Shown here: positions 35,218 to 46,198 of the stretch, one piece after another | Position numbering within the stretch: position 1 is the stretch's first letter | How the letters are laid out: each line of letters opens with the position of its first letter | From: Epinephelus fuscoguttatus | Lineage: Eukaryota > Chordata > Actinopteri > Perciformes > Serranidae | Assembly: GCF_011397635.1 (NCBI RefSeq) | Contig: NC_064753.1 | Span: forward strand, 39,661,822-39,725,821 | Length of the DNA: 64,000 nt | Direction of reading: 5' to 3' | Program-made: the position numbers and the translations under genes | Notes under the pieces: generated by a model | Seen by the model: the letters and a program-made list of their open reading frames with translations, nothing else | Databases searched by the model: none | Told to the model about the DNA's origin: nothing

Positions 35218-35913
35218 AGGGATAGTGCACCCAAAAATGAAAATTCAGCCATTATCTACTCACCCTCATGCCGAGGGAGGCTCAGGTGAAGTTTTAGAGT
35301 CCTCACAACACTTGCGGAGATCCAAGGGGAGAGGGGGTAGCAGCACAACTCCACCTAATGGAGGCTGATGGCGCCCCAGATTCAAATGTCCAAAAACACA
35401 TAATTGAAACCACAAAATATCTTCATACTGCTCGTCTGTAGTGATCCAAGTGTCCTGAAGCCCGACATAAAAAGTTGTTTGGAAAAACATCATTTGAACT
35501 CTGTTTTTAGCCTCATTGTAGCCTGTAGCTCTAACTGCCTCTCTGTGCACCGCGCTCATGTCCAAGACCGTGAGACATGGGCAATGCGTTCATGTGTGTT
35601 CACGTGCTTTCGCTGGTGCAAACGTGAGCACAATGCACGGAGTTCAAATGACGTTTTTCCAAACAACTTTTTATGTCGGGCTTCAGGACACTTGGATCAC
35701 TACGGACGAGCAGTATGGAGATATTTTGTTGTTTCAATTATGTGTTTTTGGACGTTTGAATCTGGGGCACCATCAGCCTCCATTGTGTTGCTACCCCCTC
35801 TCCTCTTGGATCTCCGCAAGTGTTGTGAGGACTCTAAAACTTCACCTGAGCCTCCCTCGGCATGAGGGTGAGTAGATAATGGCTGAATTTTCATTTTTGG
35901 GTGCACTATCCCT
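35218..35913. mobile_element. TTAA-bounded fold-back MITE
   Basis: Long inverted arms (about 35218-35505 and 35640-35913) with ends AGGGATAGTGCACCC and complement, and TTAA at both borders (35214-35217, 35914-35917). The TTAA target suggests piggyBac- or Kolobok-type mobilisation; class not proven. Open frames inside mirror each other and are not genes. Confidence 0.8.
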
Positions 35914-35917
35914 TTAA

Positions 35918-36716
35918 ATTATCTTCAAGGTTTACAGGAAGGTGCTCAGAACATCAACGTTAAGTAATGTACCTATGCTGCCTTACATTCATTTAAAATT
36001 CTCAGGATTCAGTCAATCACACGATGTGCCTCTCCCTCCTTGGTTACCGTAACTAGGTGCAAAACAATGAACTGCTAGTTCTACATGCACACCTGTTCGA
36101 TTTCATTATTTAGAGATAATTGAGAAGACTTCAATGCTTGACACACCGGCCACGCCTAGTTACAGTTGCTAAACTGACTGGACGATCAGGGGAGAGTGGT
36201 AACAAAGGGTTAATCTTATTTGTAATGGGCTGATGCGTTCACGTTCCACTTATAAACATACTCCCACACTGAAACACAGTTGATGTTTGACTGCAGGGAT
36301 ACAAGCCTTTAACTTTCTCTTCTCTACTTTCTCTGTTTTTAAAGATTATGTTGGTTTCCAAGCACAAAATCAAGACTGTAGCCAAGTGGCTAATAAAGCT
36401 ACTAAAAACGCCAGAAAAAAGCAACCAGTTGGCTAACCACAATCTCTTAACAAAATCCCACTGTAAGCTTCATTTCAATGAGCTGTTAATAGGCTGTACG
36501 ACAGTTAAATGTTTTGGAGAAAATGTTACTCTTGTATTAATCAGTGATGTGTTATGACATATGGATATTTATATACTGTGCTTTATACTACAAAATAAAA
36601 CCTGTGGGAAAAAATTGCAAGTGCTTATGTAATTATGTACTTATGCTCATGTAAATGCGTTTTTCATAAATGTCAAATGATGCATGCAGGAAAGAAAGAA
36701 GAAAGAGATAGATGTG

Positions 36717-36719
<3 letters not shown>
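35918..36719. other. Intergenic, no recognised element
   Basis: No gene or clear repeat recognised. Confidence 0.45.

Positions 36720-36751
<32 letters not shown>
36720..36751. repeat. (TA)n microsatellite
   Basis: About 15 TA units next to a dispersed repeat. Confidence 0.9.
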
Positions 36752-36754
<3 letters not shown>

Positions 36755-37641
36755 GAGAAATGGAATTTTCTTTAGCTAAAATCCTGTTTTCGTTACCTTA
36801 GAATGAACCATTCATATCTACATAGGGAGTGGGTCTTCACTGACTAAGATCACCATGTTGCATTACTGTGTGATGTCTCTACAGTAGCTCAGAAGGGACA
36901 AACCAAACACTGGCTCTAGATAGGGCCATTCGCATTTTTGCATTGGCTGCCATAGTTGGAAAAACAGTTTTTCAACATGAAGCCAGTTTATTCAGTGTTT
37001 TTTCCCATCTTAAATCACTGGGCACATTTATTTTTGGGAGGAAGAGACCTCTGGGGATAATTGGCTCCTGGTAAAAACCTTGTGGATGTCTGGGTCACGA
37101 CTGAGGATAGAATGGAGTGTGAGATGGATCGGCAGTTTGGTGTGGCTACTGCAGTGATGCGGGCGCAGTAAAATCATGGTGAAGAGGGAGCTGAGCCGGA
37201 AGGCAGAGCTTTCGATTTACTGGTCCATGTACAACCCAACCCTCACCTGTGGCCATGAGCTCTGGGCAGTGACCGAAAGAATGAGATCATGGATACAAGC
37301 GGCCGAAATGAGTTTCCTCTGTGGGTTGGCTGGGTTCAGCCATTCAGCTCGGAGTAGAGCCGCTGCTCCTTCGCGTCGAAAGGGGTCAGTTGAGGTGGTT
37401 CGGGCATCTGTTCAGTGATGCCTCCTGGGCGCCTCCCACTGGAGGTGTGAAAAAGTTTTAATCACGTGGTACGTTTGTTAGAGGAAGAAACCTCTGCAGA
37501 TAATTCGGCTCCCAGTAAAAAACTTCCTGAACAATAAACACTGAAGGAAATCTAACCAGGAAAACTTTTCAGCTGGATGCAATTTGCACTCCTCACCACA
37601 AGATGTCACTAAATCCCTCTATATGTTTCACACTGGACCTT
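36752..37641. mobile_element. Dispersed repeat interrupted by a LINE fragment
   Basis: Begins around GAATGAACCATTCATATCTA and ends with TCACACTGGACCTTTAA, both familiar from a dispersed fish repeat; the middle (about 37090-37440) is a LINE fragment, so the LINE piece arrived later or the repeat is a mosaic. Confidence 0.5.
37090..37440 (+). mobile_element. LINE reverse transcriptase C-terminal fragment, second copy
   Basis: Reads VKRELSRKAELSIYWSMYNP, then TLTCGHELWAVTERMRSW and IQAAEMSFLCGLAG, the same family as 5475-6117. Truncated at both ends. Confidence 0.75.
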
Positions 37642-37645
37642 TAAA

Positions 37646-38177
37646 ATAAACATTTCCAACAGAAAAGAGAGTATGCTTGTCAAACTCTGCAGCTTTAAGC
37701 TGACAAGTTTAGGAGGGAAATTAAACTTAACATTGATTTGTAGAAAGCTGATTTCGTGAAACTAAAGGTTTAATATATCACTCACAATCATACAGAAGTA
37801 CATACATACATACAACTGGATGCTAAAACTTGTTTGGATGGAGGGTCATGGTTGTCAAGGGGTGTACAGAGAATGCAATGGTTTCAAAATTTGATCCCAA
37901 TAAAGAATAACATGCCAAATCATATCTACAATACAGAATAACAGCAGTGCCTCACCTTCACAATGTGTTCAATCATAGAGGAAAGCTTCCAATTAATAAT
38001 TCATTTCCCCCCATGATTATTCTCTAATGACGAAGAAGAACAATTAGTCTTAATAGTCTGCCAGTACAGAATAACCAGTTTGAACATCATGTAGATTCAG
38101 TCGAGTACGTCACTTCTGCAGACTCCAACCATCCAGTTCAGTGTATGTAAAGTCAATTCCCTGTTGAGGCTGAGAAA
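37646..38177 (-). other. calml4 3' untranslated / flanking region
   Basis: Downstream of the calml4 stop. No minus-strand AATAAA noticed here. No repeat recognised. Confidence 0.4.
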
Positions 38178-38275
38178 TCAGTAATCGACAGGCGGCAGCG
38201 TCACCATCTGGGTGAACTCCTCATAGTTGATGGTCCCGTTTGACTTGACGTTTGCCTCTTTGAAGAGTTCATCCA
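38178..38275 (-). CDS. calml4: calml4 coding exon 5
   Basis: Acceptor CTTTATCTAG precedes TGGATGAACTC; encodes (V)DELFKEANVKSNGTINYEEF and the LPPVDY end. EF-hand 4 loop is degenerate. Confidence 0.93.
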
Positions 38276-41200
38276 CTAGATAAAGAAGAAGACAGAGAAA
38301 ACAGCTTTGTGAGTGGAACTGACCAGAGAGAGCGCTGCCTGAAAACTCATTTGTCTCCCACGATTATCAGAGCTTGAGAGTCTCTGCTGCTCTTTGCCTG
38401 AGGGAGATTTTGACTGGATGACAACTCCTTCACAGAGTAGAGCTGCCAGCAGCCATAATCTGAGTGTGTTTGCTATTCCTATTAACAAAACTGATATGTT
38501 TCACCCCATCATCGAGGATTTCTACTCAATTTAAAACTCACAAATGTTTCTAATACTGTGATTCAGTTATTTAACAGGAACAACTTTTTTCAAAAACCAC
38601 CAGAGAACCAAAAGTTTATCTTATACAAAGTATTAGTATTATTACTGTTCTTATTTTAAGATGTTTAACAGTAGTGGAACTACACAGAGAGTTCAAACCT
38701 GGGGTGGGACTTCAAACCCTCTGTGTGGAGTCTCCCAGTCAGTGAGAGCCGTCGAGAGTACTCCAGCCTCCTCCCACAGTCCAAAGACGTGCAGGTTAGA
38801 TTCATTGGTTGTCTATCTCTATGTGTCAGCCCCTGTGATAGTCTGGGTGAACCCCGCCTCTCGCCCAATGTCAGCTGGGATAGGCTCCAGCCCCCCCGCG
38901 ACCCCCAACAGGATAAGCAGTTACAGAACATGAATGAATGCCAATAGTAGTGGTGTTACTTTATACTTCTCCTGCACTTCCACTACAACTGTTTGCCAGC
39001 TGTTGTTACTGGTTACTCCAGAGGAACACATTCTTTTGCTTTAGAAGTATTTTTACTTTTGATACCTTGAGTACATTTTGTTATTGGTAATGTGCTTTTT
39101 GTTGCCTCTGATTTTAAACCTTTAATGCAGGATGTTAAATTGCCACTTAAGTGAAACAACAGTAAACAGCTATCATACTGTAGGGCTGTGTAACATTCAA
39201 ATTATTGTGATATCAATACCAATACCAGTGTTAAAGTAATTCCAACAGAGTATTTCATACCTTTATTTTTACTTAATGAAGTACCCATAGTGTGAATTGA
39301 AGAATTCCACCACCGATCCTCCTGATCCAGATGATTTTACATGAATACATTTAGCAGTGTTAAAGTGTTAAAAGTTTTAAAATATCTATGAAATAATTGT
39401 ACAAGCAACTCTGTCAAATACACTGTGCTAAACTTCACCACAACACAAAACTTTACACACTCTCCCATGATGGTGAACTAAAACCCTTTGGCGTGAGTAC
39501 GAAACAAGACATTAGATGACATCATTTTGGGGTTTTGGAGACACAGACCGACATTTTTCAACATTTTAACACATTTTTCGATAAAATGATCAGTCGACTA
39601 ATCGAAGAAATAATCGACAGATTCGTCGACAATGAAAATAATCGTTAGTTGAAGCGCTATACCTACCGTGGTATAAAAACTGACGGTTATCATCTTGTGT
39701 GTGCGCATGCTTTTCCTTTATACCTGGAGTGTCTGTCAGATGTTCGCCAAGGACAAAAGGGTTTTAAGATTTCAATTGTTACAAAGCATTTGTTCAATCA
39801 AAAATGTATTTTTTCATTCCTCTAATGGTCATTGCAGCCGATAAAAATAATAATAATTGTGTGATATTGTATACGATGATACCATGATATTTTCTGAGAT
39901 AGTCATTGTAAGTTAGACGACACTTATAATATCCTATAAATGCTCTGGCATCTAAATCAGGCACTAAAACTCTCCTGAATACTCAAACTGGTGTGTTACA
40001 GCAGCAACAGTGACCACAGTCGCTCACAGTCACTACAGTTAGGAACTGAACAGTATAGTGAGATCTTTATCTGCCTTAATAGTCCGGCAGTCCAACAACT
40101 TGATAGATGTCTCCCCACTAAGAAGCAGCTGAGCCTTATTTGAATATAAAGTACTTTATGTGCACAGCAGCACCCATCCAGAGGCAGCACACTGACAGTC
40201 TTTGAATTAAATCTTTATGTTGCTTTGAAGCTACTAACTGAAATAATGAGGGGGCTCAGGCTTTGAAAAACAAATGACATCAAAATTAAGCTCAGACATT
40301 TAACGGGATATCAGCGTCTCTGAGTCTTTGCTTCAAAAGTGTTGGACAATCCAGTTTAAAACTTTGGCTCGACTTTGCATATGAAGTGAAACATTAATGT
40401 TAATAGTTTTAAGTTGCTGCAAAAATCCCAAACTGGGACAAACTGTGAGAGTGAACTAAAACACGAAACAAAGTTTGACTGCAGAGTAACAAATGCAGAG
40501 CATATTTTCATGTTTCAGTACAACTTTCTGCCACAGTTTACCACATTCTGTAGTTTTCTGTATCTGTATTCAGGAGGATACCCCTGAAAAAACAACCAGG
40601 CACGCAGCAGAAAATAACAGTGACGGTAAGTTTGTCTGAAATGTGAGTAAACATCAGGAGGAAAGCTGCGTTACACACACAGGTTATAGGACAGCTACGA
40701 ATGGGGCAAGACTGGAGTGGATTTATGGAAGCAGCTTGCAGTTCCCAGGGGAGATACTGAGCTGAAGCCAGCCTCGCTGCAGTCAGAGTTACAGTGCGAT
40801 TGTTGTCTTTGTGGAGCTTACAGTGCCACAGGAGGGTGTAGTAAATGTGACACATGAAAGGAAAATTCTCTTTGTGAACAGGAGGGGGAGAGCAGCAGAG
40901 GCAGGCCGGGAGAGAAGCCATTCTTCTGACAGAAATATTTATTGATTTGTCATTTCATGGCTACAGTCTTCTCTTATATAAATTCCATATCCCCCCAAAT
41001 CCCTAACTCCTCTTTACAAATCCCAGTTCTTACCCCCTAAAAGTCTGACATTCACTGCAGTCATTAAGTGTTAGGACAGATTGTCTGATTCATGTTTTGG
41101 CTCTCCTTCAACACACTAAATTTTGAATCTCAGTGACTCTGACTTTCAAGGGAAACATTTGTATTTTTTCAGCCTGGTCCCTTTTTCAGACATGGTACCT

Positions 41201-44200
41201 AGACCCTAGCATTTCCACTGCAAACAGTACCCTTAAATGTGGGCGGGGTTGTTGTCACTCACTGCTCCATCCAGCACTCACTGTATTTCCTCTTTTATCA
41301 GTCAGCACCTTTTGTATCGTCCACAGAACGAGGCTGCACGCCAACATTTTCAGAGCAAAATAAAACAGGCTGCAGTGAGAGTCTCTCTCCATGGGATATT
41401 TAAAAACAGCAGGTTTGTGCATTTAGTCCTTCTCAGGCAAGCTCAGGGGTTTAGTGTTGCCAGAGTCCACAGGAACGACACTCCGGGACACTGTTTTTTT
41501 ACTCCGTGTGATGATTATAATATATGCAGTTCACATAGTCCGGTCGAGATTAATCAATATAGATATAAACGCTTGAAGATCCACTCATTACTAAAACTGT
41601 CAACTCATGCACTGGAGTAACATTACAGGTTAACATTCGACTTTAAAAGTCACCGGCAGTCGGCCCAGTGAATTAAGTTATTTTTTTCTCAGACTCCAGC
41701 TGCTGTGAGAGGCAGCAAAACATCCTGTATTTTATAGTTACAGTTTACTAATAAAACTCTCCACAGTATGAACAGTGGTTACATGAGCCTCAAAACCAGA
41801 CACAACTCAGCCCTGAGCAGAGTGACTGTCCTCTTTTGACCAATCAGACTGCAGTGTTCACAGCTCCACCTTTTAGTACCAGATCTGTGTGCTAGGTACC
41901 CCAACAGGGGGGGGACCAAAAATGGGGACGGTACGTAATGGTTCCATTGGTACCATCCACAACTTTTCACAGTGGAAACGGAAAAAACAACGAACTAAAC
42001 CAAACTGTACTGCTCAGTGGAAACGGGGCTTCAGACACAAAAACATTTTAAAAGGGGGTCCAGGTTGAAAAATGCATTAGTTACCTTTTAAGTTTAAGGG
42101 TACTGGGGGTGTTCATATTGGATGAACAGCCAGGAACTCTTGGCACTTTTTACTAAGAAAAGGTACTACATATTTAACACAGTTGATTGGTTGTTGGTGT
42201 TAAAACCTTCAAATTTAGCCTCATAGTCAGTTTGATTTCAAATCCAGTGTGTGTATAGTGTGTGCCAGCAAACCCGGAACTCCGTTAGCACTTTTAGCAC
42301 TTCCGGTTCTCTCGTCTAAAAGTCAAAACGTTTTTTGAATGGGATTTTGGTAAAATGCCTCAGATAAGGTCTGTGGTGAACAAAAGCTTAAGCGAGTTTC
42401 AGGTTTTGTTCTACGACATGAAACACGTCAGTAAATATCCTACTTGTGAATTTTGAAGCTTTTCCGTGTCGTAAAAAAGGCGGTTGCTAACAAGTTGCTC
42501 AATACGACTACAAACCCTGTCGGGGACATTAAACGTCATCACCCCCGAACAGGCGAGAGTGCTGGCAGTCCGCCATTACAGCTTCTTATTTAGCTTAAAC
42601 AGTCCGATTTCCCAATTATACAATATTTTTAAAATAAAGCGGCCAAAATCAGTTGAAAGCTTAGTGGCGGTGACGTTAAGAGTCATGCGACCGTGGAGTA
42701 GTCATGTAGTCCGTTAAAGCCTAACGTTAGCTTTTTACTTCTGGCGATCGCATTTAAGCTTCAAATGCGGTATGAAAGGGGTTCATATGTGAAGATGATC
42801 TCACTGAACAAAACCTGTAAGTGTCATAAACTTGTATTAGCCACAGAGCTTATTTTCTGACATAATCCAAAACGCAATGCAAAAATCACATTCACTTTCT
42901 CTTCCGGGAACCAGCGCGATGCTAAACTTCCGGGTTTTGACGTCAGCCCTGGCACACTCTATCACAGAGCCAAATAAACTGTCCAAACCATACGGACTGG
43001 ACTACACTAAAACTTTGCCCCATACATCCATGTGCTCACTGTGGATTGTAGTGAAAGTAGCCTCAGTATCAATGCAGCACCTTAGTAGCTTCCTCTAGTC
43101 TTTTCGTCTTGAGGTTTCTTATTGATTAGAATTTACTTACCTTCTTTGTCTGTGAGTTTCTCCCCCAACTTGGTGAGCTTGGCCCGCAGCTCAGACGCCT
43201 GGATGTAGCCTTTCTTCTGTTTGTCCGTCATCCTCAGTGCCTCCAGGATTTCTGCCTTGGGGTCTTCCTGTTGCATCTGTCTGTGCATCATCGTCAGAAA
43301 TGTGGAGAAGTCCAGCTCGCCTGTCTTTTCTAAATGTGAATGTAACAGAAAACATTATGTCTGTGTCAAAAAATCATAAAGAATAGTTACATAATAATTA
43401 ACACATGCATCAAAACTGACTGTAAGGGCCAGCAGGGGACAGAAATATTGGGATTGTCAGTATAATTCCTTCTTTTTCTTCCTAAGGCTTTTCTCTTTTT
43501 TTCCATTTAAGATTGGAGTCGAGGGTCTAATGACAGGGGGTATCATACTGTATGTTGTACACTGTTGATATTTTGTTATTTTAAAAGCAAAGCAGTAGGC
43601 TTCATCAGTGTTAATATGCCACTTGGACGTGGAAAGTCCATGACCAAACGTCGATATGTGACACGGTTGAAGTGAGAATGTGTTGGCCACTTGATAATTA
43701 CTTTTATTTTATTTTTTTAATTTTTATTATTGTTTTATAAAAGCCTTGAACTCAAGATTTGCAATAACAAACTAACAATAATGCATATAAAGAAAGAAAT
43801 AACTGTATATATAACAATAACGATAAAGGATTTCTGTGAGCACCACCCATAATAACCACATTCAAACAGTTAAACAGTTAAAAGCAAATTACACTTCAAA
43901 GTTTTAGCTTAAGACCTGTGTCACCTTGAACAATTTTTTGCAATCTTGACTGGCCCCTCAAACTAATTAGATTCACTGTATGTACTCAACCGATTTTGTG
44001 GACTTGTAGATGTCTCTCAATTTCCCCAAACGTGGGGCTTGTTCCCAGGCAGCGCATTACTGTGATCAGATCGTTGGCAGCAATCTTGCCCTTTTGCTTC
44101 TTGTCGTACAGAGAGAAGCACTCCTTGTATTCTGCCAAGGAAATGGAAAAAGTAATGGATTACATCAGCATAGTTCATTTCACTGCATTATTTAATAAGG

Positions 44201-44569
44201 GACATTTTCAGTACAGCAGGTTTACTTAGAGAAACACCAGCATTACTTCACAAGTGCTACTAAGACTGAACAAGGACAGACTTTGATCCATATGTGCTTC
44301 CTCGTGTGTTTTTCAACATGTATTAGTTATTAAAAGATAAATGTTGAGAACTTAATGGAAATAAACAGATAGTACAAGTCAAATATATTAGATAGTAGTA
44401 ATGGAAAAGTGTAGTGTAAAACTCTTACCATTGATTTGAACTGGTGTGAAGAATTTAGCCTGCAGGGTGAAAACAGAACGACATCACTCGTCGTCAGGTA
44501 AGATACAAATATTTCTGTTACATAAGAAAAATACATGAAAAGGTTTATTGGATTTCTCGCTCTCACCAT
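38178..44569 (-). CDS. calml4: Calmodulin-like protein 4, complete (5 coding exons)
   Basis: CDS on the minus strand: 44567-44569 (ATG only), 44429-44459, 43991-44131, 43141-43329, 38178-38275; 462 nt, 153 residues plus TGA. All introns are GT-AG and the phases fit. The protein begins MAKFFTPVQINEYKECFSLY and ends NYEEFTQMVTLPPVDY. It has four EF-hand units in calmodulin layout, but the loops are degenerate (for example DKKQKGKIAAND, with Lys at ligand positions 3 and 5), so Ca2+ binding is doubtful. An ATG-only first coding exon and the last intron before VDEL match calmodulin gene structure. Family knowledge: CALML4 is a light chain of MYO7B in the intestinal brush-border adhesion complex. 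The gene is convergent with adamts7 and downstream of cln6. The last intron (4.9 kb) is full of repeats. Confidence 0.93.
38700..38942 (+). mobile_element. Dispersed LINE-tail/SINE-like repeat
   Basis: Carries CTCCCACAGTCCAAAGACGT and GTCAGCTGGGATAGGCTCCA and ends in ATGAATGAATG. The same repeat, better preserved, is at 45838-46198. Confidence 0.65.
38943..41160 (-). other. calml4 intron, mostly unassigned
   Basis: About 39540-39670 is a fragment of an ATCGATTAATC-type repeat also found at 52559-52885. Nothing else recognised. Confidence 0.4.
41165..42032. mobile_element. DNA element with GTTTCCAC-type ends
   Basis: Left end ...GACATGGTACCTAGACCCTA, right end CTCAGTGGAAACGGGGCTT; part is repeated in inverse orientation at 22085-22312. 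No transposase. Confidence 0.55.
42258..42961. mobile_element. MITE with CCCGGAA-containing inverted ends
   Basis: Left AGTGTGTGCCAGCAAACCCG and right CTTCCGGGTTTTGACGTCAG...CTGGCACACT are imperfect inverted copies (both carry AACCCGGAA and GTTAGCA-like parts). No coding frame. Confidence 0.5.
43141..43329 (-). CDS. calml4: calml4 coding exon 4
   Basis: Acceptor CATTTAG and donor GTAAGT; 189 nt. Encodes KTGELDFSTFLTMMHRQMQQ and LEALRMTDKQKKGYIQASEL, the second half of EF-hand 2 and EF-hand 3. Confidence 0.93.
43991..44131 (-). CDS. calml4: calml4 coding exon 3
   Basis: Acceptor TTCCTTGGCAG and donor GTTGAG (slightly unusual); 141 nt. Encodes EYKECFSLYDKKQKGKIAAN and TVMRCLGTSP. Confidence 0.93.
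44429..44459 (-). CDS. calml4: calml4 coding exon 2 (31 nt)
   Basis: Acceptor CACCCTGCAG and donor GTAAGAG. Encodes AKFFTPVQIN. Too short for an ORF search and fixed by homology and phase. Confidence 0.9.
44567..44569 (-). CDS. calml4: calml4 coding exon 1 (ATG only)
   Basis: CAACAATG followed by donor GTGAGAG. The initiator codon alone sits at the end of the first exon, as in calmodulin genes. Confidence 0.85.
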
Positions 44570-45834
44570 TGTTGCAGTCACTTTGTTTCTCTCCAGGAAG
44601 AAGACAGTTTCCTGTGATGTGCGTCACCTGTCCTTCCACCTCCGTTTAAAGTCCACCACCTGTAAGCCTTGACGTAATTTAATATGTGTTGCTGTGGTAA
44701 CGCTGATACCAGATCCACAGTGCTGCTTTGTCCTTTCCCTTTCCACCTCACCACTCTGATACAAGGAAGGGACCAATTATCACCAGACACCATATCATAC
44801 TACAGTGTCTTATCATATATTGAAGTACTTTGTAATCACATAAAAAGCATATATACATTTGTTGTCATGAATAAAACACATAAGGTTAGTTAAGAGAAAA
44901 ATTTGAGGAACTAGAAAAGTGCACGCAGCAGAGAGCAGATCTCCGCCAGGCAGCCAATTTTGTGCATAGATGTATAATAATAACTCAACATGGGACCCCA
45001 AGCCAAACAAAGGTTTCTAGCTTCCATGGTACGCGGCCCACTGAATATGCACAGTAGCGTTTCCCCAGTTGGCCCCGCCCGCTAGTTCCCACTCAGCTCA
45101 TAGACTTTACACTGTGATGACATCAGATTTTGGAATTGTTTTTCTTGACTTGAGAACAGTTTTACAAATATAAAACCTTCATAGATCAAAATTCATAACA
45201 AGAAGAGTCATAAGACCTTGACTGCGGCTCGAGATGTCCTGTCAACTGTTGTACAGACGTCCCTTTCATAATGGTGGTCTATGGGGAACATGTGTTATGG
45301 ACAGCAGGGGATTATTTCGCTGCAATACTGCAAGTGGCTACTGGAAAAAATTGAAAGTAGTTGGGGGGTCATGGTGTTGTGCTGGCCGAGACTGATTGTG
45401 GCCTCTCTAAATCATGCCTGCGGCGGAGCTGCACCCAGTGGAATGGTGCCTTCTGGTTCCCTTATAGTCAAGATGGCGGCGAAGATGACAAAATGGGAAA
45501 TATTAAGTGAATCATGACATATTGGGTATGGAATTAATTTAGAGATTAAAATGAGACCAGTCTTTTATATATATTTAGAACATGGCACTCTTAAATACTT
45601 GATTCTGATTGGTCAATCAACAAAATTCTGCAGTGTTTATTTCTTGAGGTATCACCGCTGCTCTGCTGCTCCGTTGCTAGGGACACCATAGCAACGGCTT
45701 TAGACTAAGGAGCATCAAAATCAGTTAACGTTAGTCCACAGGCCAAACAGGATCGGAGTGGCATTTATTTTTGCGAATTTTGAATCAATAAAACGTGCTT
45801 TAATCATTATTTTGTGTCACATCACTGAATGTTT
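44570..45834 (-). other. calml4 upstream region with old repeats
   Basis: The transcription start and promoter are not recognisable. About 44990-45540 and 45590-45710 (CTGATTGGTCAATCA, GTTGCTAGGGACACCATAGC) look like dispersed fish repeats. Confidence 0.4.
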
Positions 45835-45837
45835 TAG

Positions 45838-46198
45838 TAGTAAGCCATGTTCTAAGCGGGATAATGCGCGTCGGGGTTCCATTCCCCTGTCGGGAGTGGG
45901 AGCCCTTCTGTGTGGAGGTTGTGTGTTCTCCCTGTGTCAGCGTGGATTCTCTCCGGGCACTCCGGCTTCCTCCCACAGTCCAAAGACATGCAGGTTAATT
46001 GGTGACTCTAAATTGTCCGTAGGTGTGAATGTGAGCGTAAATGGTTGTCTGTGTCTATGTGTCAGCCCTGCGATAGTCTGGCGACCTGTCCAGGGTGTAC
46101 CCTGCCTCTCGCCCGATGTCAGCTGGGATAGGCTCCAGCCCCCCGCGACCCTCAAGAGGATGAAGCGGTTAGAAGATGAATGAATGAATGTCAGTTTG
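45838..46198 (+). mobile_element. Dispersed LINE-tail/SINE-like repeat, better copy
   Basis: CTCCCACAGTCCAAAGACAT, AATTGGTGACTCTAAATTGT and GTCAGCTGGGATAGGCTCCA in order, ending GAATGAATGAATG. Widely repeated in teleosts and probably a LINE 3' region. Confidence 0.7.

Noticed and set aside
35404..35906. Open frames of 68-153 codons
   Set aside because: They lie in the inverted arms of a fold-back MITE and mirror each other.
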